NCBI RefSeq assembly: GCF_024585165.1
Contig: NZ_CP029008.1
Location: forward strand, 3,968,001-4,032,000
Origin: Bradyrhizobium sp. WBOS07
GTDB lineage: Bacteria; Pseudomonadota; Alphaproteobacteria; Rhizobiales; Xanthobacteraceae
DNA length: 64,000 nucleotides
Reading direction: 5' to 3'
Part shown: one piece after another, positions 26,211 through 36,577 of the stretch
Layout of the letters: every line of letters starts with the position of its first letter
Numbering within the stretch: position 1 is the first letter of the stretch
The notes under the pieces: model-generated
What the model saw: only the letters and a program-made list of their open reading frames with translations
The model's database searches: none
What the model was told of the DNA's origin: nothing
Program-made: the position numbers and the translations under genes

Positions 26211-26905
26211 ACGACTTCGCACGATCCATTGGCGCTGCGTTCTCGCTCATCGGCGAAGCCGACGCCGAGCTGCTCGGCATCGTCACCTTGTCGGTGCGCG
26301 TCAGCCTGACCGCGAGCATCATTGCTCTCATGATCGGCGCGCCGATCGGAGCCTTGCTCGCGATCACCCGTTTCCGCGGGCGGCAGGTGATCATCGTGCT
26401 GACCAATGCGCTGCTTGGCCTTCCGCCGGTCGTGGTCGGGCTCGTGCTCTACCTGCTGCTGTCGCGGTCGGGCCCGCTCGGGGCCGGCGGGCTGTTGTTC
26501 ACGCCGGCCGCCATGATCATCGCGCAGACGCTGCTGGCCGCGCCCATCGTGGTCGCCCTGGTGCACCGACCCGCAAGCCTGCTGTGGGCGGAGTATGGCG
26601 ACCTGGCGCGGATCGATGGGCTGTCGGCCCTGCGCAGCTTGGCGCTCCTGTTCGCGCTCGGCCGGGCCTCGCTGCTGACGGCCTTTCTCGCGGCGTTCGG
26701 CCGCGCCATCGCCGAGGTCGGCGCCATCATCATCGTCGGCGGCAACATCCGCGGCTTCACCCGCACGATGACGACGGCGATCGCGCTGGAGACCAGCAAG
26801 GGCGACCTGCCGCTGGCGCTCGGACTCGGACTGATCCTGCTCGCGCTCAGCGTCGCGGTATCGACCGTCGCCTTCGTGCTAGTGGGACGCGTTGGGGAAA
26901 AATAG
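26207..26905 (+). CDS. tupB: Tungstate-type ABC transporter permease TupB
   Basis: A 232-residue permease with five or six helices and the loop GRAIAEVGAIIIVGGNIRGFTRTMTTAIALETSKGDL, characteristic of the TupB/WtpB-like branch. It would import tungstate (or molybdate) with TupA and an ATPase. The start is inside the arsC stop (ATGA). Its end overlaps the convergent tupA gene by 27 bases. No ATPase (tupC) gene is in the window. Confidence 0.8.
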   Translation: MNDFARSIGAAFSLIGEADAELLGIVTLSVRVSLTASIIALMIGAPIGALLAITRFRGRQVIIVLTNALLGLPPVVVGLVLYLLLSRSGPLGAGGLLFTPAAMIIAQTLLAAPIVVALVHRPASLLWAEYGDLARIDGLSALRSLALLFALGRASLLTAFLAAFGRAIAEVGAIIIVGGNIRGFTRTMTTAIALETSKGDLPLALGLGLILLALSVAVSTVAFVLVGRVGEK

Positions 26906-27688
26906 CTGCTCGCCGCCGACCTTGTAGCCGGCGATCGCGTCCTGCCCCTTCGATGAGACGAGCCAGTCGATGAAGGCCTGCCCGTCCTTCGCCTTCACGT
27001 TCGGGTGCTTCTCGGGACTCACCAGCATGACGCCGTACTGGTTGAAGAGCCGCTTGTCGCCCTCGGTCAGGATGGCGAGATCGCCTCGGTTCTTGAACGA
27101 AAGCCAGGTGCCGCGGTCCGACAGGACATAGGCGTTCGACGACGACGCCATGTTCAACGCCGGGCCCATGCCCTGACCAATCTCCCGATACCAGCTGTCC
27201 TTGCCGGAGTTGAGGTCGACTCCCGCCTCTTTCCACAGCCTCAGCTCGGCCGCATGCGTGCCGGACTTGTCGCCGCGCGAGACGAACGGCGCCTTCGCGG
27301 CCGCGATCTTGCGCAGCGCCTCGACCACATCCTTGCTGCCGGATATCCGCGCCGGATCGCTCTTTGGCCCGACCATGATGAAGTCGTTGTACATGACGTC
27401 GAAGCGCTTCACGCCCTGCCCTTCCGACATGAACTTGTCCTCGGCGGGCCTGTCATGGACGAACACGACGTCGGCATCGCCACGCCGGCCGATGTCCAGC
27501 GCCTGGCCGGTGCCGACGGCGACGACCTTCACCCTGATGCCTTCGGCCTTCTCGAACAGCGGCAGCAGATGGCCGAACAGGCCTGATTGCTCCGTCGAGG
27601 TGGTCGAAGCAACCGTGATGGTGCGCTCCTGCGCAAACGCGAGGGTGGACCAGAGCAGCAGCGCTCCAAGGGTGGCGATCTTCCTCAT
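26879..27688 (-). CDS. tupA: Tungstate-binding periplasmic protein TupA
   Basis: A 269-residue binding protein. The signal peptide MRKIATLGALLLWSTLAFA is followed by TITVASTTSTEQSGLFGHLLP, the oxyanion loop of the TupA family, and by VGTGQALDIGRRGDADVVFVHD. It would deliver tungstate to TupB. The gene is convergent with tupB, not in the usual A-B-C order, and the two coding ends overlap by 27 bases. The ATG at 27688 gives a proper leader; the longer frame does not. Confidence 0.85.
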   Translation of the reverse strand: MRKIATLGALLLWSTLAFAQERTITVASTTSTEQSGLFGHLLPLFEKAEGIRVKVVAVGTGQALDIGRRGDADVVFVHDRPAEDKFMSEGQGVKRFDVMYNDFIMVGPKSDPARISGSKDVVEALRKIAAAKAPFVSRGDKSGTHAAELRLWKEAGVDLNSGKDSWYREIGQGMGPALNMASSSNAYVLSDRGTWLSFKNRGDLAILTEGDKRLFNQYGVMLVSPEKHPNVKAKDGQAFIDWLVSSKGQDAIAGYKVGGEQLFFPNASH

Positions 27689-27851
27689 GGGTGGTTTCCA
27701 GACAAGGGATGACGGTCCCTCAATAGCCGTTTGGAACGCCAACGGGAACCCCCAACGTTCAACCGCTCAGGGTTGAAGCGATGGCCGCAATTCGTCAGGA
27801 ACGTCGCTGGCGCAGGCGGATTGTCTGGGATGTATAGTCAGGGAGAATCCC

Positions 27852-28124
27852 ATGAAGAAGCTCGTCTTGGCATCGGCATGCATCATGGCGCTGGCGACCG
27901 GTAGTGCCGTCGCGCAGACACAACCCACCCCGGGCGCCTCGGGCCAGAGCGACGTCGGCCCCTCCTCGCGAGGTCCCGCCACCAAGGGCATGACGACCGG
28001 ACGCTCGTCGAACATGCAGAACGAGGCCAGCGACGGCAAGGGTGCGCAGCAACCATCAGCCGGCGGCACTAACACCAACAGCACGGGCGGCCAGACCGGC
28101 GGCAGCGCGGGCACCGGCAAATAG
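27852..28124 (+). CDS. Small exported low-complexity protein
   Basis: A 90-residue protein with signal peptide MKKLVLASACIMALATGSAVAQ. The mature chain is Gly/Ser/Thr/Gln-rich and lacks cysteine, so it is probably disordered. GGGAGA stands five bases before the ATG. It stands alone between tupA and the acidic protein gene. It is similar in style to the small proteins at 5610 and 20716. The function is unknown. Confidence 0.65.
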   Translation: MKKLVLASACIMALATGSAVAQTQPTPGASGQSDVGPSSRGPATKGMTTGRSSNMQNEASDGKGAQQPSAGGTNTNSTGGQTGGSAGTGK

Positions 28125-28347
28125 TCGGAAGATCGAAAATTCCGCTTCGCCGTCCTTCGCCTTCGAAGGCGCGTGCTTGACACGGCGCAGCCATATCGTG
28201 GGCGCGTCACGTCGGCGGCGGCCGATGACGCTCGGACTTCACGGCGATTGGTCTGTCGGTGATGACTGACACTTCATCAGGTCACCCACCGGCACCGACC
28301 GCCCTGTTTGATGTTCTGCAATTGATCTCGGCTACATTGACAGAGGT

Positions 28348-29604
28348 GTGACGGCCGGGGCAGTTTTTCACATTGCTGGCGAATCAGCGATTGCCTCACG
28401 CCGAGTATCTCTTGGACAACGCCTAGTGCTTTCGAGACTGATATCGTTGCTGCGCCGCATCCCTGCGGTGAAATGGGCGTTCACCCGGCTTCGGCCCGTG
28501 CCGCAGGGCGGCAGCATTGATGCAACGCCGGCCGTGGCAGACGTCTCACCCGTCATTGAGATCCAAGACGTCCCGGCACAAGACGTGCCAGCGCAAGACA
28601 TCGCGGAAGTCGCTTCGACTCAGGTCGCCGAAATCAGCAAGGCCTCGCGCCTCGACGAGGCCGAAAGCGAGTCCGCAGCTCCGCCCGCCGAGGATGATGC
28701 CGCGATCTCCGTCATCGCGGAGAGCCCACCGGCAGCGCCGACCGAGGCCGTCTCCAGCGACGATTCCGCCCGGCACACACCGTCCGACATTGAGCCGGTC
28801 GTCGAAGAAAAGGCTTCGGCAGCCGAGATCGAAACCACGGCGGAAGATGCTCCCGAACCAGCCATCAGCAACGATCCGGTCGTGGCCGAGGCCGTCGCCG
28901 CGGTGGAGACTTCGCTGTCGCCCGTCGCGGTCGGGCGTGATCCGCTTGATGGCCCCGCCCTTGTTGTCCACGACGATCGCTCCTCTGATGCCATCGTGGA
29001 CGTCGAGCGAAGCGGAGACGCGCCGTGCGTCACGTCTGCCGACGCCGAAGTTCTGGCAGAGCCTGTCTCCGAGACCGACTTCGGCAGCGATCCCTCGCCG
29101 GACGATGCGGCTGCCATCGCGCCGGTAGTTGCGGAAAGTGCTGCGCCCGTCGCAGCGGTGGCCGCAGAGCACGACCCCACCGACACGGCCAGCGTCATCA
29201 CCGAGATCGCGCCTGCTCCGGCGCTCGTCTCGCCTGCTCCGGAAGTCCGCAGCGCGCCGAAGGTTCGCGCGAGAGCCGCGGAGCCCCTCGATCGCACCGC
29301 GCTGATCCGGCAACGCTGGGCGGAAAGCGGGATCAGGATGTGGAATCTGCGGCTTCACGGCACCGGCGAAGCCACGCTGAACATCCAGGGAAGCGTCGGG
29401 CTGCTGCCACCCGCCCCCGGCGAGACGATGCCGCGTTATGACAAGCTGGAATTCAGGATGCTCGGCGGACAGATCGTCTGCGAGGGCGTCATTGTCGAGG
29501 GCCCCGCGCAGGCGAGCCAGCGCAGTTTCACGCGGCTCGCCGAGCCTGCGAAACTCGAGCGAGTCCGCGAACCGGGCCGGGAGCGTCAGGCCGCTCTGGC
29601 CTGA
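28348..29604 (+). CDS. Long acidic, probably disordered protein with a conserved-looking C-terminal segment
   Basis: Up to 418 residues. After a basic N-terminal 50 residues (LLRRIPAVKWAFTRLRP) comes a 250-residue Ala/Glu/Asp/Pro-rich region without predicted structure, including DVPAQ twice. The last 110 residues look ordered (GIRMWNLRLHGTGEATLNIQG and KLEFRMLGGQIVCEGV). The first possible start is GTG at 28348; a GTG at 28426 is an alternative, and neither has a good ribosome site. The family is not recognised. Confidence 0.55.
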   Translation: MTAGAVFHIAGESAIASRRVSLGQRLVLSRLISLLRRIPAVKWAFTRLRPVPQGGSIDATPAVADVSPVIEIQDVPAQDVPAQDIAEVASTQVAEISKASRLDEAESESAAPPAEDDAAISVIAESPPAAPTEAVSSDDSARHTPSDIEPVVEEKASAAEIETTAEDAPEPAISNDPVVAEAVAAVETSLSPVAVGRDPLDGPALVVHDDRSSDAIVDVERSGDAPCVTSADAEVLAEPVSETDFGSDPSPDDAAAIAPVVAESAAPVAAVAAEHDPTDTASVITEIAPAPALVSPAPEVRSAPKVRARAAEPLDRTALIRQRWAESGIRMWNLRLHGTGEATLNIQGSVGLLPPAPGETMPRYDKLEFRMLGGQIVCEGVIVEGPAQASQRSFTRLAEPAKLERVREPGRERQAALA

Positions 29605-29946
29605 TCCTCTACTCCTGCAACCAAAGATGTGCTCGGCTGATACTCCGACATGGGAGATCGCCCCTATGCGATTACCCTGCCCGGCGAGGAGAGGTGGGGC
29701 ATCACGTTGCGCCGACACGCATGGTTAGCAGAACGTAGCAGCGGCTTCTTGCCGGACTTTGCAGCCGATGCGCCCGCTTCTGCGGCCCCTTATCGTTAAC
29801 GCCGCCTCACCGACGCCCGCGAACGAAAGAGACGCTGTGGCGCCCGACCCGAGCCTGTCCGTCGGTACGCATCAATCTAACGCGCCCTTTACCCCCGTCA
29901 TGCAAGATCGCCGGCGTTTTCAGGGTAGCCGGGGCTCGTATTTTCA
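29605..29946. other. Intergenic stretch before the GGDEF-EAL gene
   Basis: 342 bases without a supported gene. A 49-codon open frame begins at the ATG near 29650 (MGDRPYAITLPGEERW...), but it has no other support. No repeat or clear promoter was recognised. Confidence 0.5.
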
Positions 29947-31956
29947 ATGCCTGTTGCAGATTTGAAGTCTCTTCTCGCCGCCGCAGTTCGGCTGTTTCGC
30001 GTTCCGGCCGACAATCCGGATCTGATGCGCGCGCAGTTCGGCGCCTTCTCCAAGCAGGTCCCGCTGCTCTACTTCATCCTCATGAGCAACACGATCGCGG
30101 TGGCCTACACCTACGTGAACGTGGCGCCGGACTGGCTGACGATGATCGTGCCCGGCGTGCTGACCGTGCTCGCAGGGTTGCGCGGCTATTGGTGGCTGCG
30201 CCAGCGTCATCTGGTGCGCAGCGACGCCGACATCCTGCGCAATCTGCGCGCGACCAACTGGCTGACCCTGCCGATCAGCGCCGGATTCACCGCCTGGTCC
30301 TTCGCGCTCTATCCCTACGGCGATCCCTTCGCCAAGAGCCAGGTCGCCTTCTACATGGCGGTCACGGTGATCGGCTGCATCTTCTCGCTGATGCATCTGC
30401 GCTCGGCGGCGCTGATCGTGACGCTGATCGTCGACGTGCCTTATGTGCTGTTCTTCTTCGCCACGGGCGAGCCGACGCTGAAGGCGACGGCCGTCAACAA
30501 CCTCCTGGTTTCCGGCGCGATGGTAACGGTGCTGTTCATCTATTACCGCGATTTCGCCGATCTCGTCGCCAGCCGCAAGTCGCTGCTTGCGCAACAGGCG
30601 GCGACGCAGGCGCTCTCGGACGAGAACTTCCGCCTCGCCAATCTCGATTCCCTCACCGAGCTGCCGAACCGCCGCCGCTTCTTCGCCGAGCTGTCGAGCG
30701 CCTTTGCCGACGCCGAGCGCAGGCACGTCCGCGTCGCGGTCGGGATCATCGACCTCGACGGCTTCAAGCCGATCAACGACAATTACGGTCACTCGGTCGG
30801 CGACCGCGTCCTGATCGAGGCGGGCCGGCGCATCCGCGAGGTCTGCGAGGGCTTCGGCCCGCAGCGCGTGGAATTCGCCCGGCTCGGCGGCGACGAGTTC
30901 GGCCTCATCGTCTGCGGCGACCCCGATGACGCGGACCTGATGCGGCTCGGCGAGCGCATCGGCGATCGGGTCAAGCTGCCCTACCACCTCGACACCGCTC
31001 ATACCGGCTTGTCCTGCTCGATCGGTTTTGCATCGTTCCCGAACTCCGCGACGACCTCGGAAGCGCTCTATGAATGCGCCGACTATGCGCTCTATCACGC
31101 CAAGCGCCATCAGCGCGGCCGCACCGTGATCTTCTCGAGCGAGCTCGAGGCCGAGATTCGCAGCCGTGGCGTGATCGAGAATCTGTTGCGCACCTCCGAT
31201 TTCGGCGCCGAGATGGAGCTGGTTTTCCAGCCCATCGTCGATGCCATGAGCGAGCACACCGCGGGTTTCGAGACGCTGGCCCGTTGGCACAGTCCCCGTC
31301 TGGGCTGGGTCTCTCCGGCCGACTTCATTCCCGCCGCCGAGCGCATCGGCCTGATCCGTCCTTTGACACAGGCGCTGCTGGCGCGCGCCCTCGCCACGGC
31401 CAAGACCTGGCCCGACGACCTCCGCCTGTCGTTCAACCTGTCCGCTCACGACGTCTGTGCCGCCGAGGGCATATTGCCGCTGATCTCGATCATCGAGAAA
31501 AGCGGTCTGTCGCCCCGCCGGATCGACTTCGAGATCACCGAGACTGCCGTCACCTTCGATTTCGTCCGCGCGCAGCAGTCGATCGCCACGCTGAAGGCGA
31601 TGGGTTGCGGCATTTCGCTGGACGATTTCGGCACCGGCTATTCGTCATTGAGCCACGTGCACCGATTGCCGCTCGACAAGATCAAGGTCGACCGCAGCTT
31701 CGTCGCCGAGATCAACGAGAATCCGGTGAGCCACAAGATCATCAAATCGCTTGCGGGCCTCTGCGACGACATGGAGATCGCCTGCGTCGTCGAGGGCGTC
31801 GAGACCCGTGCCCAGCTCGACAGCCTGCGCCGGCTCGGGTGCGATTTCATCCAGGGCTACTATTTCGCCAAACCCATGCCGGCCGATGCGATCGCCGAGT
31901 ACCTGGCGAACGAACGCCAGCGTCTCGACGGCCGCGGAGCCAAGGTCGTGGCCTGA
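29947..31956 (+). CDS. Membrane-bound GGDEF-EAL cyclic di-GMP protein
   Basis: A 669-residue protein. The N-terminal 200 residues hold about five or six membrane helices. The GGDEF domain has an intact active site (RLGGDEFG, 312-319). The EAL domain starts QPIV near 428 and has ETL (442-444) in place of EAL; the metal-binding residues that follow are present (FNLS, EITE, DDFGTGYSS, KVDRSF, EGVET). Both synthesis and breakdown of cyclic di-GMP are therefore possible. The signal sensed by the membrane part is unknown. The stop is two bases from the stop of the convergent livF gene. Confidence 0.9.
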   Translation: MPVADLKSLLAAAVRLFRVPADNPDLMRAQFGAFSKQVPLLYFILMSNTIAVAYTYVNVAPDWLTMIVPGVLTVLAGLRGYWWLRQRHLVRSDADILRNLRATNWLTLPISAGFTAWSFALYPYGDPFAKSQVAFYMAVTVIGCIFSLMHLRSAALIVTLIVDVPYVLFFFATGEPTLKATAVNNLLVSGAMVTVLFIYYRDFADLVASRKSLLAQQAATQALSDENFRLANLDSLTELPNRRRFFAELSSAFADAERRHVRVAVGIIDLDGFKPINDNYGHSVGDRVLIEAGRRIREVCEGFGPQRVEFARLGGDEFGLIVCGDPDDADLMRLGERIGDRVKLPYHLDTAHTGLSCSIGFASFPNSATTSEALYECADYALYHAKRHQRGRTVIFSSELEAEIRSRGVIENLLRTSDFGAEMELVFQPIVDAMSEHTAGFETLARWHSPRLGWVSPADFIPAAERIGLIRPLTQALLARALATAKTWPDDLRLSFNLSAHDVCAAEGILPLISIIEKSGLSPRRIDFEITETAVTFDFVRAQQSIATLKAMGCGISLDDFGTGYSSLSHVHRLPLDKIKVDRSFVAEINENPVSHKIIKSLAGLCDDMEIACVVEGVETRAQLDSLRRLGCDFIQGYYFAKPMPADAIAEYLANERQRLDGRGAKVVA

Positions 31957-31958
31957 TC

Positions 31959-32670
<712 letters not shown>

Positions 32671-32678
<8 letters not shown>

Positions 32679-33426
32679 AGCCTTCACTCTGTCCGAGATA
32701 GACGCGGCGGACGTCCGGATTGCTCCTGATTTCGTCGGGCGCGCCGTCGGCGAGCAGCCGACCGTGATGCAGCACCACGACGCGCTTGGACAGGCCCAAC
32801 ACCATCTTCATCTTGTGCTCGACCAGCAACACGGTCCGCTTGTCGGCGAGCCGCTCCAGCAGCGCGACCATGTCCTTGGTCTCTTCCGGCCCCATGCCGG
32901 CCGTCGGCTCGTCGAGCAGCAGCAGTTCCGGCTCGGAGACCAGTGCGATCGCGATCTCCAGCGCGCGCTGTTGGCCGTGCGAGAGGAATTTTGCCAGCTC
33001 GTTCCGCTTCGCGAGCAGTCCGACCGACTCGAGCGCCGCGTCGGCACGCGCGTGCAATTCGGTCAGCCGGGCGCGATTCCGCCAGATGTCATAACTCACG
33101 GTCAGCGCCTGGACCGCGACGCGGACATTCTCGTGCACCGACAGGTCCGGAAAGATGTTCGTGATCTGGTAGGAGCGCGAGATGCCGTGGTGCACGAAGC
33201 GGTGCTGCGGCAGGCCGTTCAGCTCGCGGCCTCTAAAATGCAGCTTGCCTGATGTCGGCGTCAACGCGCCAGAGAGGATGTTGAAGAACGTGCTCTTGCC
33301 GGCCCCGTTCGGGCCGATGATCGAGGTCAGCTGTCCCGCCGCAAAGGACAGGGTAATCTCCTCGAGCGCGACAAAGCCGCCAAAGCGCTTGCCGATCCCT
33401 TCGGCGCGAAGCAGCTCGCCGCTCAT
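32671..33426 (-). CDS. livG: Liv-type ABC transporter ATP-binding protein (LivG)
   Basis: A 251-residue ATPase with Walker A GPNGAGKST, the helical insertion found in LivG (WRNRARLTELHARADAAL), a signature region read as LSHGQQRALEIA and Walker B LLLDEPTAGM. The start forms an ATGA overlap with the end of livM. LSHGQ is a normal variant in LivG proteins. It works with LivF as the ATPase pair. Confidence 0.9.
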
Positions 33427-34421
33427 GGCCGCGCCTTTCCGACGCGAACCGCATCTAGCAACGTGCCCCAGATGCCCTTGGGCAGGAACAGCACGAACAG
33501 CACGAAGATGGCACCGACGAAAATCTGCCAATGCGGCGTCCACAGCGAGATGACGTCCTCGAGGATCAGGAAGCTCGCCGCGCCGACGAAGGGCCCGAAA
33601 AAGCTGCGGGCGCCGCCGAGGAGCACCATCATCACGATCATGCCCGAGGTCTGGTAGTGCAGAATGTCGAGCGGCACGATCGACAGATGCAGCGCCAGCA
33701 TGCAGCCGCCGAGCGAGGAGATCGCGCCCGACAGCATGAACACCACCAGCTTGCTGCACTCGACGTCGTAGCCGCAGGCCCGTGCCCGCTGCTCGTTCTC
33801 GCGGATCGCTTCGATGACGGCGCCGAACGGCGAGTTCAGGATGCGTGATTGGAACCACATCGCCAAGCCCGCGAAGACCATCAGCACGTAGTATTTATTG
33901 ACGGGGTCGAGGAAATTGACCGAGAAGCCGAACAGGCTGATGCGGTCGACGGTGAAGCCGCGCAGGCCGTTTTCGCCGCCGGTGATCGAGGCCGCCTGCA
34001 GCGCGACGTAGTAGACCAGTTGGGCCAGGGCGAGCGTCACCATGGAAAAATAGATGCCGCGGGTGCGTGTCGAGATGAGCCCGATCAGGGCCGCAAGGCA
34101 GGTGCTGAGGCACACCGCGAGGCCGACCGCCGCAAACCACGGCACCCCGTAGCGCCCGATCGCAATGCCGGTGAAATAAGCCCCTGCACCGAAGAACGCG
34201 GCCTGCCCGAACGATAAAAGGCCGGTGTAGCCGAACAGCAGATTGTAGCCCATCACCACGACGCCGTAGATCAGGACGTTGACGGCCAGCGCCTTGGACG
34301 GCAGCAGCCATGGCAACAGCGCCAGAACGGCGATGGAGAGCAGCACGCGGTGGTCGAGAATCCGGCCGAGGCGGCTCGGTGCGGGCTTGGCGAGCACCCC
34401 GCCGCTCGAAGGTCCGGTCAT
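33423..34421 (-). CDS. livM: Liv-type ABC transporter permease (LivM)
   Basis: A 332-residue permease with eight to ten helices and the LivM marks GYNLLFGYTGLLSFGQAAFFG and VIEAIRENEQRARACGYD. It overlaps livH by four bases at the start and livG by four at the end. It forms the channel with LivH. Substrate unknown, see the operon context with the molybdenum hydroxylase. Confidence 0.92.
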   Translation of the reverse strand: MTGPSSGGVLAKPAPSRLGRILDHRVLLSIAVLALLPWLLPSKALAVNVLIYGVVVMGYNLLFGYTGLLSFGQAAFFGAGAYFTGIAIGRYGVPWFAAVGLAVCLSTCLAALIGLISTRTRGIYFSMVTLALAQLVYYVALQAASITGGENGLRGFTVDRISLFGFSVNFLDPVNKYYVLMVFAGLAMWFQSRILNSPFGAVIEAIRENEQRARACGYDVECSKLVVFMLSGAISSLGGCMLALHLSIVPLDILHYQTSGMIVMMVLLGGARSFFGPFVGAASFLILEDVISLWTPHWQIFVGAIFVLFVLFLPKGIWGTLLDAVRVGKARP

Positions 34422-35293
34422 GCCGTCCTCCCCCTGACGCCGAACAGGCCTTGCGGGCGGATCAGAAGCACCACCGCCATCAACGCGAACATGACGATGG
34501 TCGCCATTTCAGGCGCGAACAGCGCCACCAGGCTGATGGAAATGCCGACCATGAGGCCGGCCACGACCGCTCCGACGATCGAGCCGAGGCCGCCGATCAC
34601 GGTGACGACGAAGGCTTCGGCCAGCACCAGCGAACCCATCTCCGGATTGACGCTGCGCATGGGCCCGGCGAGCACACCGCCCAGCGCAGCAAGCCCAACC
34701 CCGAGGCCGAAGATCGCAAGCCACACCCGCCCGATATCGACACCCAGCACCTGCATCATGACCGGATCGCGGGCGCCGGCGCGCACGATCAGGCCGATAC
34801 GAGTCTTCTCCAGTGCGAGATAAAGCGCCAGCAGCACCACCGCCACCAGCACGATGACGAAAAGCCGGTAGCGCGGGAAGAACCCGATGCCGAGATCGAG
34901 CACGCCGATCAGTTGCTGCGGGGTCGGAAACGGAATGCCGTCGCTGCCGAACACGATGCGCACGCCCTCGACCAGGATGTAGCTGAGACCGAAGGTGAGC
35001 AGCAGCGGATCATCGATCGAGCGTCCATAGAGCCGGCGGATCAGGACGAACTCGATCAGCATGCCGAAGACGCCGATAAAAATGGGAGCGAGCAGCAATC
35101 CCCACCAGAAGCTTCCGGTGAGCGAGGCCAGATACAGCCCTGCATAGGCCCCGATCATGAACAGCGCACCGTGGGCGAAATTGACCACCCCGAGCATGCC
35201 GAACACGATCGTCAGCCCGAGCGCCGTGATCACCAGGACCGACCCAAGGGCGATCCCGGAGAGAAGCTGCATGATGATCAGCGACAGGTCCAT
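34418..35293 (-). CDS. livH: Liv-type ABC transporter permease (LivH)
   Basis: A 291-residue permease. TIVFGMLGVVNFAHGALFMIGAY and LAGPMRSVNPEMGS are family motifs. The ATG at 35293 lies ten bases after the binding-protein stop, and the longer frame upstream overlaps that gene. It pairs with LivM. Confidence 0.92.
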   Translation of the reverse strand: MDLSLIIMQLLSGIALGSVLVITALGLTIVFGMLGVVNFAHGALFMIGAYAGLYLASLTGSFWWGLLLAPIFIGVFGMLIEFVLIRRLYGRSIDDPLLLTFGLSYILVEGVRIVFGSDGIPFPTPQQLIGVLDLGIGFFPRYRLFVIVLVAVVLLALYLALEKTRIGLIVRAGARDPVMMQVLGVDIGRVWLAIFGLGVGLAALGGVLAGPMRSVNPEMGSLVLAEAFVVTVIGGLGSIVGAVVAGLMVGISISLVALFAPEMATIVMFALMAVVLLIRPQGLFGVRGRTA

Positions 35294-35303
35294 CGGACAG
35301 GCT

Positions 35304-36545
35304 TCAGGTCGCGTGGCCGAGCTCGCTGCAGCTGCGCAGCATGTCGTCGGAGCCGGCCTCGTTGGCGAGAACGGCGAACAAATCGTTCTCGTTCGCCATC
35401 GCCGACTTCTTCTTGGACTCAAGCACCAGCACCGACTGCACCGACTGGTGGTCGCACTTGCGGTAGTGCTGCGGGCCCTTGGTCAGATCATATTGCAGCT
35501 TCTCCAGCGCATCGACCACCTTGTCGGTGTCGGTGCCGCCGGCGGCCTGCATCGCGGCAAGCAAGGAGCCGACGCCGGAATAGCCATAGGCCCCGTAATC
35601 GGTCGGGATCGCGCCGCCATTGGCGGCCTTGAACGCGGCGTTAAAGCTTGCGGCCGACTTGCTCTGCGCCTCCAGGCCCCAATAATAATTGGCGCCGCCG
35701 ACCACGCCCTCGAACACGTCGGGGCCAACTGCGAGCCGCTGGTTGTGCAGGATCACGGGCACAACGATCTTCATCTGCTGCTTGACGCCGAAATCGACCG
35801 CCTGCTTGATCGCATTGGCCTGGTCGCGGCCGAAATTGGAGATGCAGAGCACGTCCGGCCGCATCGACATCAGGCGCGGCATGAAGGTGGAATAGTCGGC
35901 AGCGCCGAACGGATGCAGGATCTCGCCGACACTATCGGCGCCGATCGCTGCTTGCGCGCGCTTGAAGCCGCGCAGCATCTCATGGCCGTAAGCATAGTCG
36001 GCGACGAGATGGGCGACCTTCATGCCCTTCTTCAGGGTCTGCCGCGCCACAGCCGCGGTCGTCATGTGCGGATTGAGCGCCTCGTGGAAGGTGAATTTGC
36101 TGAAATCCTTGGCTTCGTTGATGGTGTCGGATTGGCTGATCGAAACGTAGATCACGCCGCGGGCGCGGGTGACCTCGTTGACCGCGAGTTGCACGGCGCT
36201 CGAGAGCGCGCCGACCACGGCGTGAACCTTGTCCTTCTCGATCAGCTCGAGGGTGCGGGTCGCGGCCTCGCCGGCGTTGAGCTTGTCGTCGCGCACCAGG
36301 AGCTCGACCTTACGGCCGCCGATGCCGCCCTTGTCGTTGACGAGCTTGACGGCGAGCTCGGCGCACTTGACCTGGTCGCGCGCTTCCGCGGCAAATGGGC
36401 CGGTGAGCGGCGTCGGAAAGCCGATGCGGATGGTCTCGTCAGCGGCGCGGCCGATCCGGGGCATGGCCAGCAAAGCCGCGCCGGCCGAGAGGCCGGCGAG
36501 TGCGGTACGGCGGGTTACCTTCGGGGTCGAAACGGAGTTGGGCAT
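35304..36545 (-). CDS. Liv-type ABC transporter substrate-binding protein
   Basis: A 413-residue type 1 periplasmic-binding protein. The leader has a twin-arginine-like VTRRTALAGLSAGAALLAMP, and the body has IRIGFPTPLTGPFA and VHAVVGALSSAVQLAVNEV. GGAGG stands five bases before the ATG; an in-frame TTG four codons earlier overlaps the ribosome site. It belongs to the branch often linked with aromatic or amide uptake and lies 32 bases after the hydroxylase large-subunit gene. The ligand is unknown. Confidence 0.88.
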   Translation of the reverse strand: MPNSVSTPKVTRRTALAGLSAGAALLAMPRIGRAADETIRIGFPTPLTGPFAAEARDQVKCAELAVKLVNDKGGIGGRKVELLVRDDKLNAGEAATRTLELIEKDKVHAVVGALSSAVQLAVNEVTRARGVIYVSISQSDTINEAKDFSKFTFHEALNPHMTTAAVARQTLKKGMKVAHLVADYAYGHEMLRGFKRAQAAIGADSVGEILHPFGAADYSTFMPRLMSMRPDVLCISNFGRDQANAIKQAVDFGVKQQMKIVVPVILHNQRLAVGPDVFEGVVGGANYYWGLEAQSKSAASFNAAFKAANGGAIPTDYGAYGYSGVGSLLAAMQAAGGTDTDKVVDALEKLQYDLTKGPQHYRKCDHQSVQSVLVLESKKKSAMANENDLFAVLANEAGSDDMLRSCSELGHAT

Positions 36546-36577
36546 GATGTCCTCCAATGTCTTTTCAATTGTCTGGT

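Noticed and set aside
29650..29799. 49-codon open frame starting MGDRPYAITL
   Set aside because: No ribosome site or recognised relative; kept only as a note in the intergenic entry.
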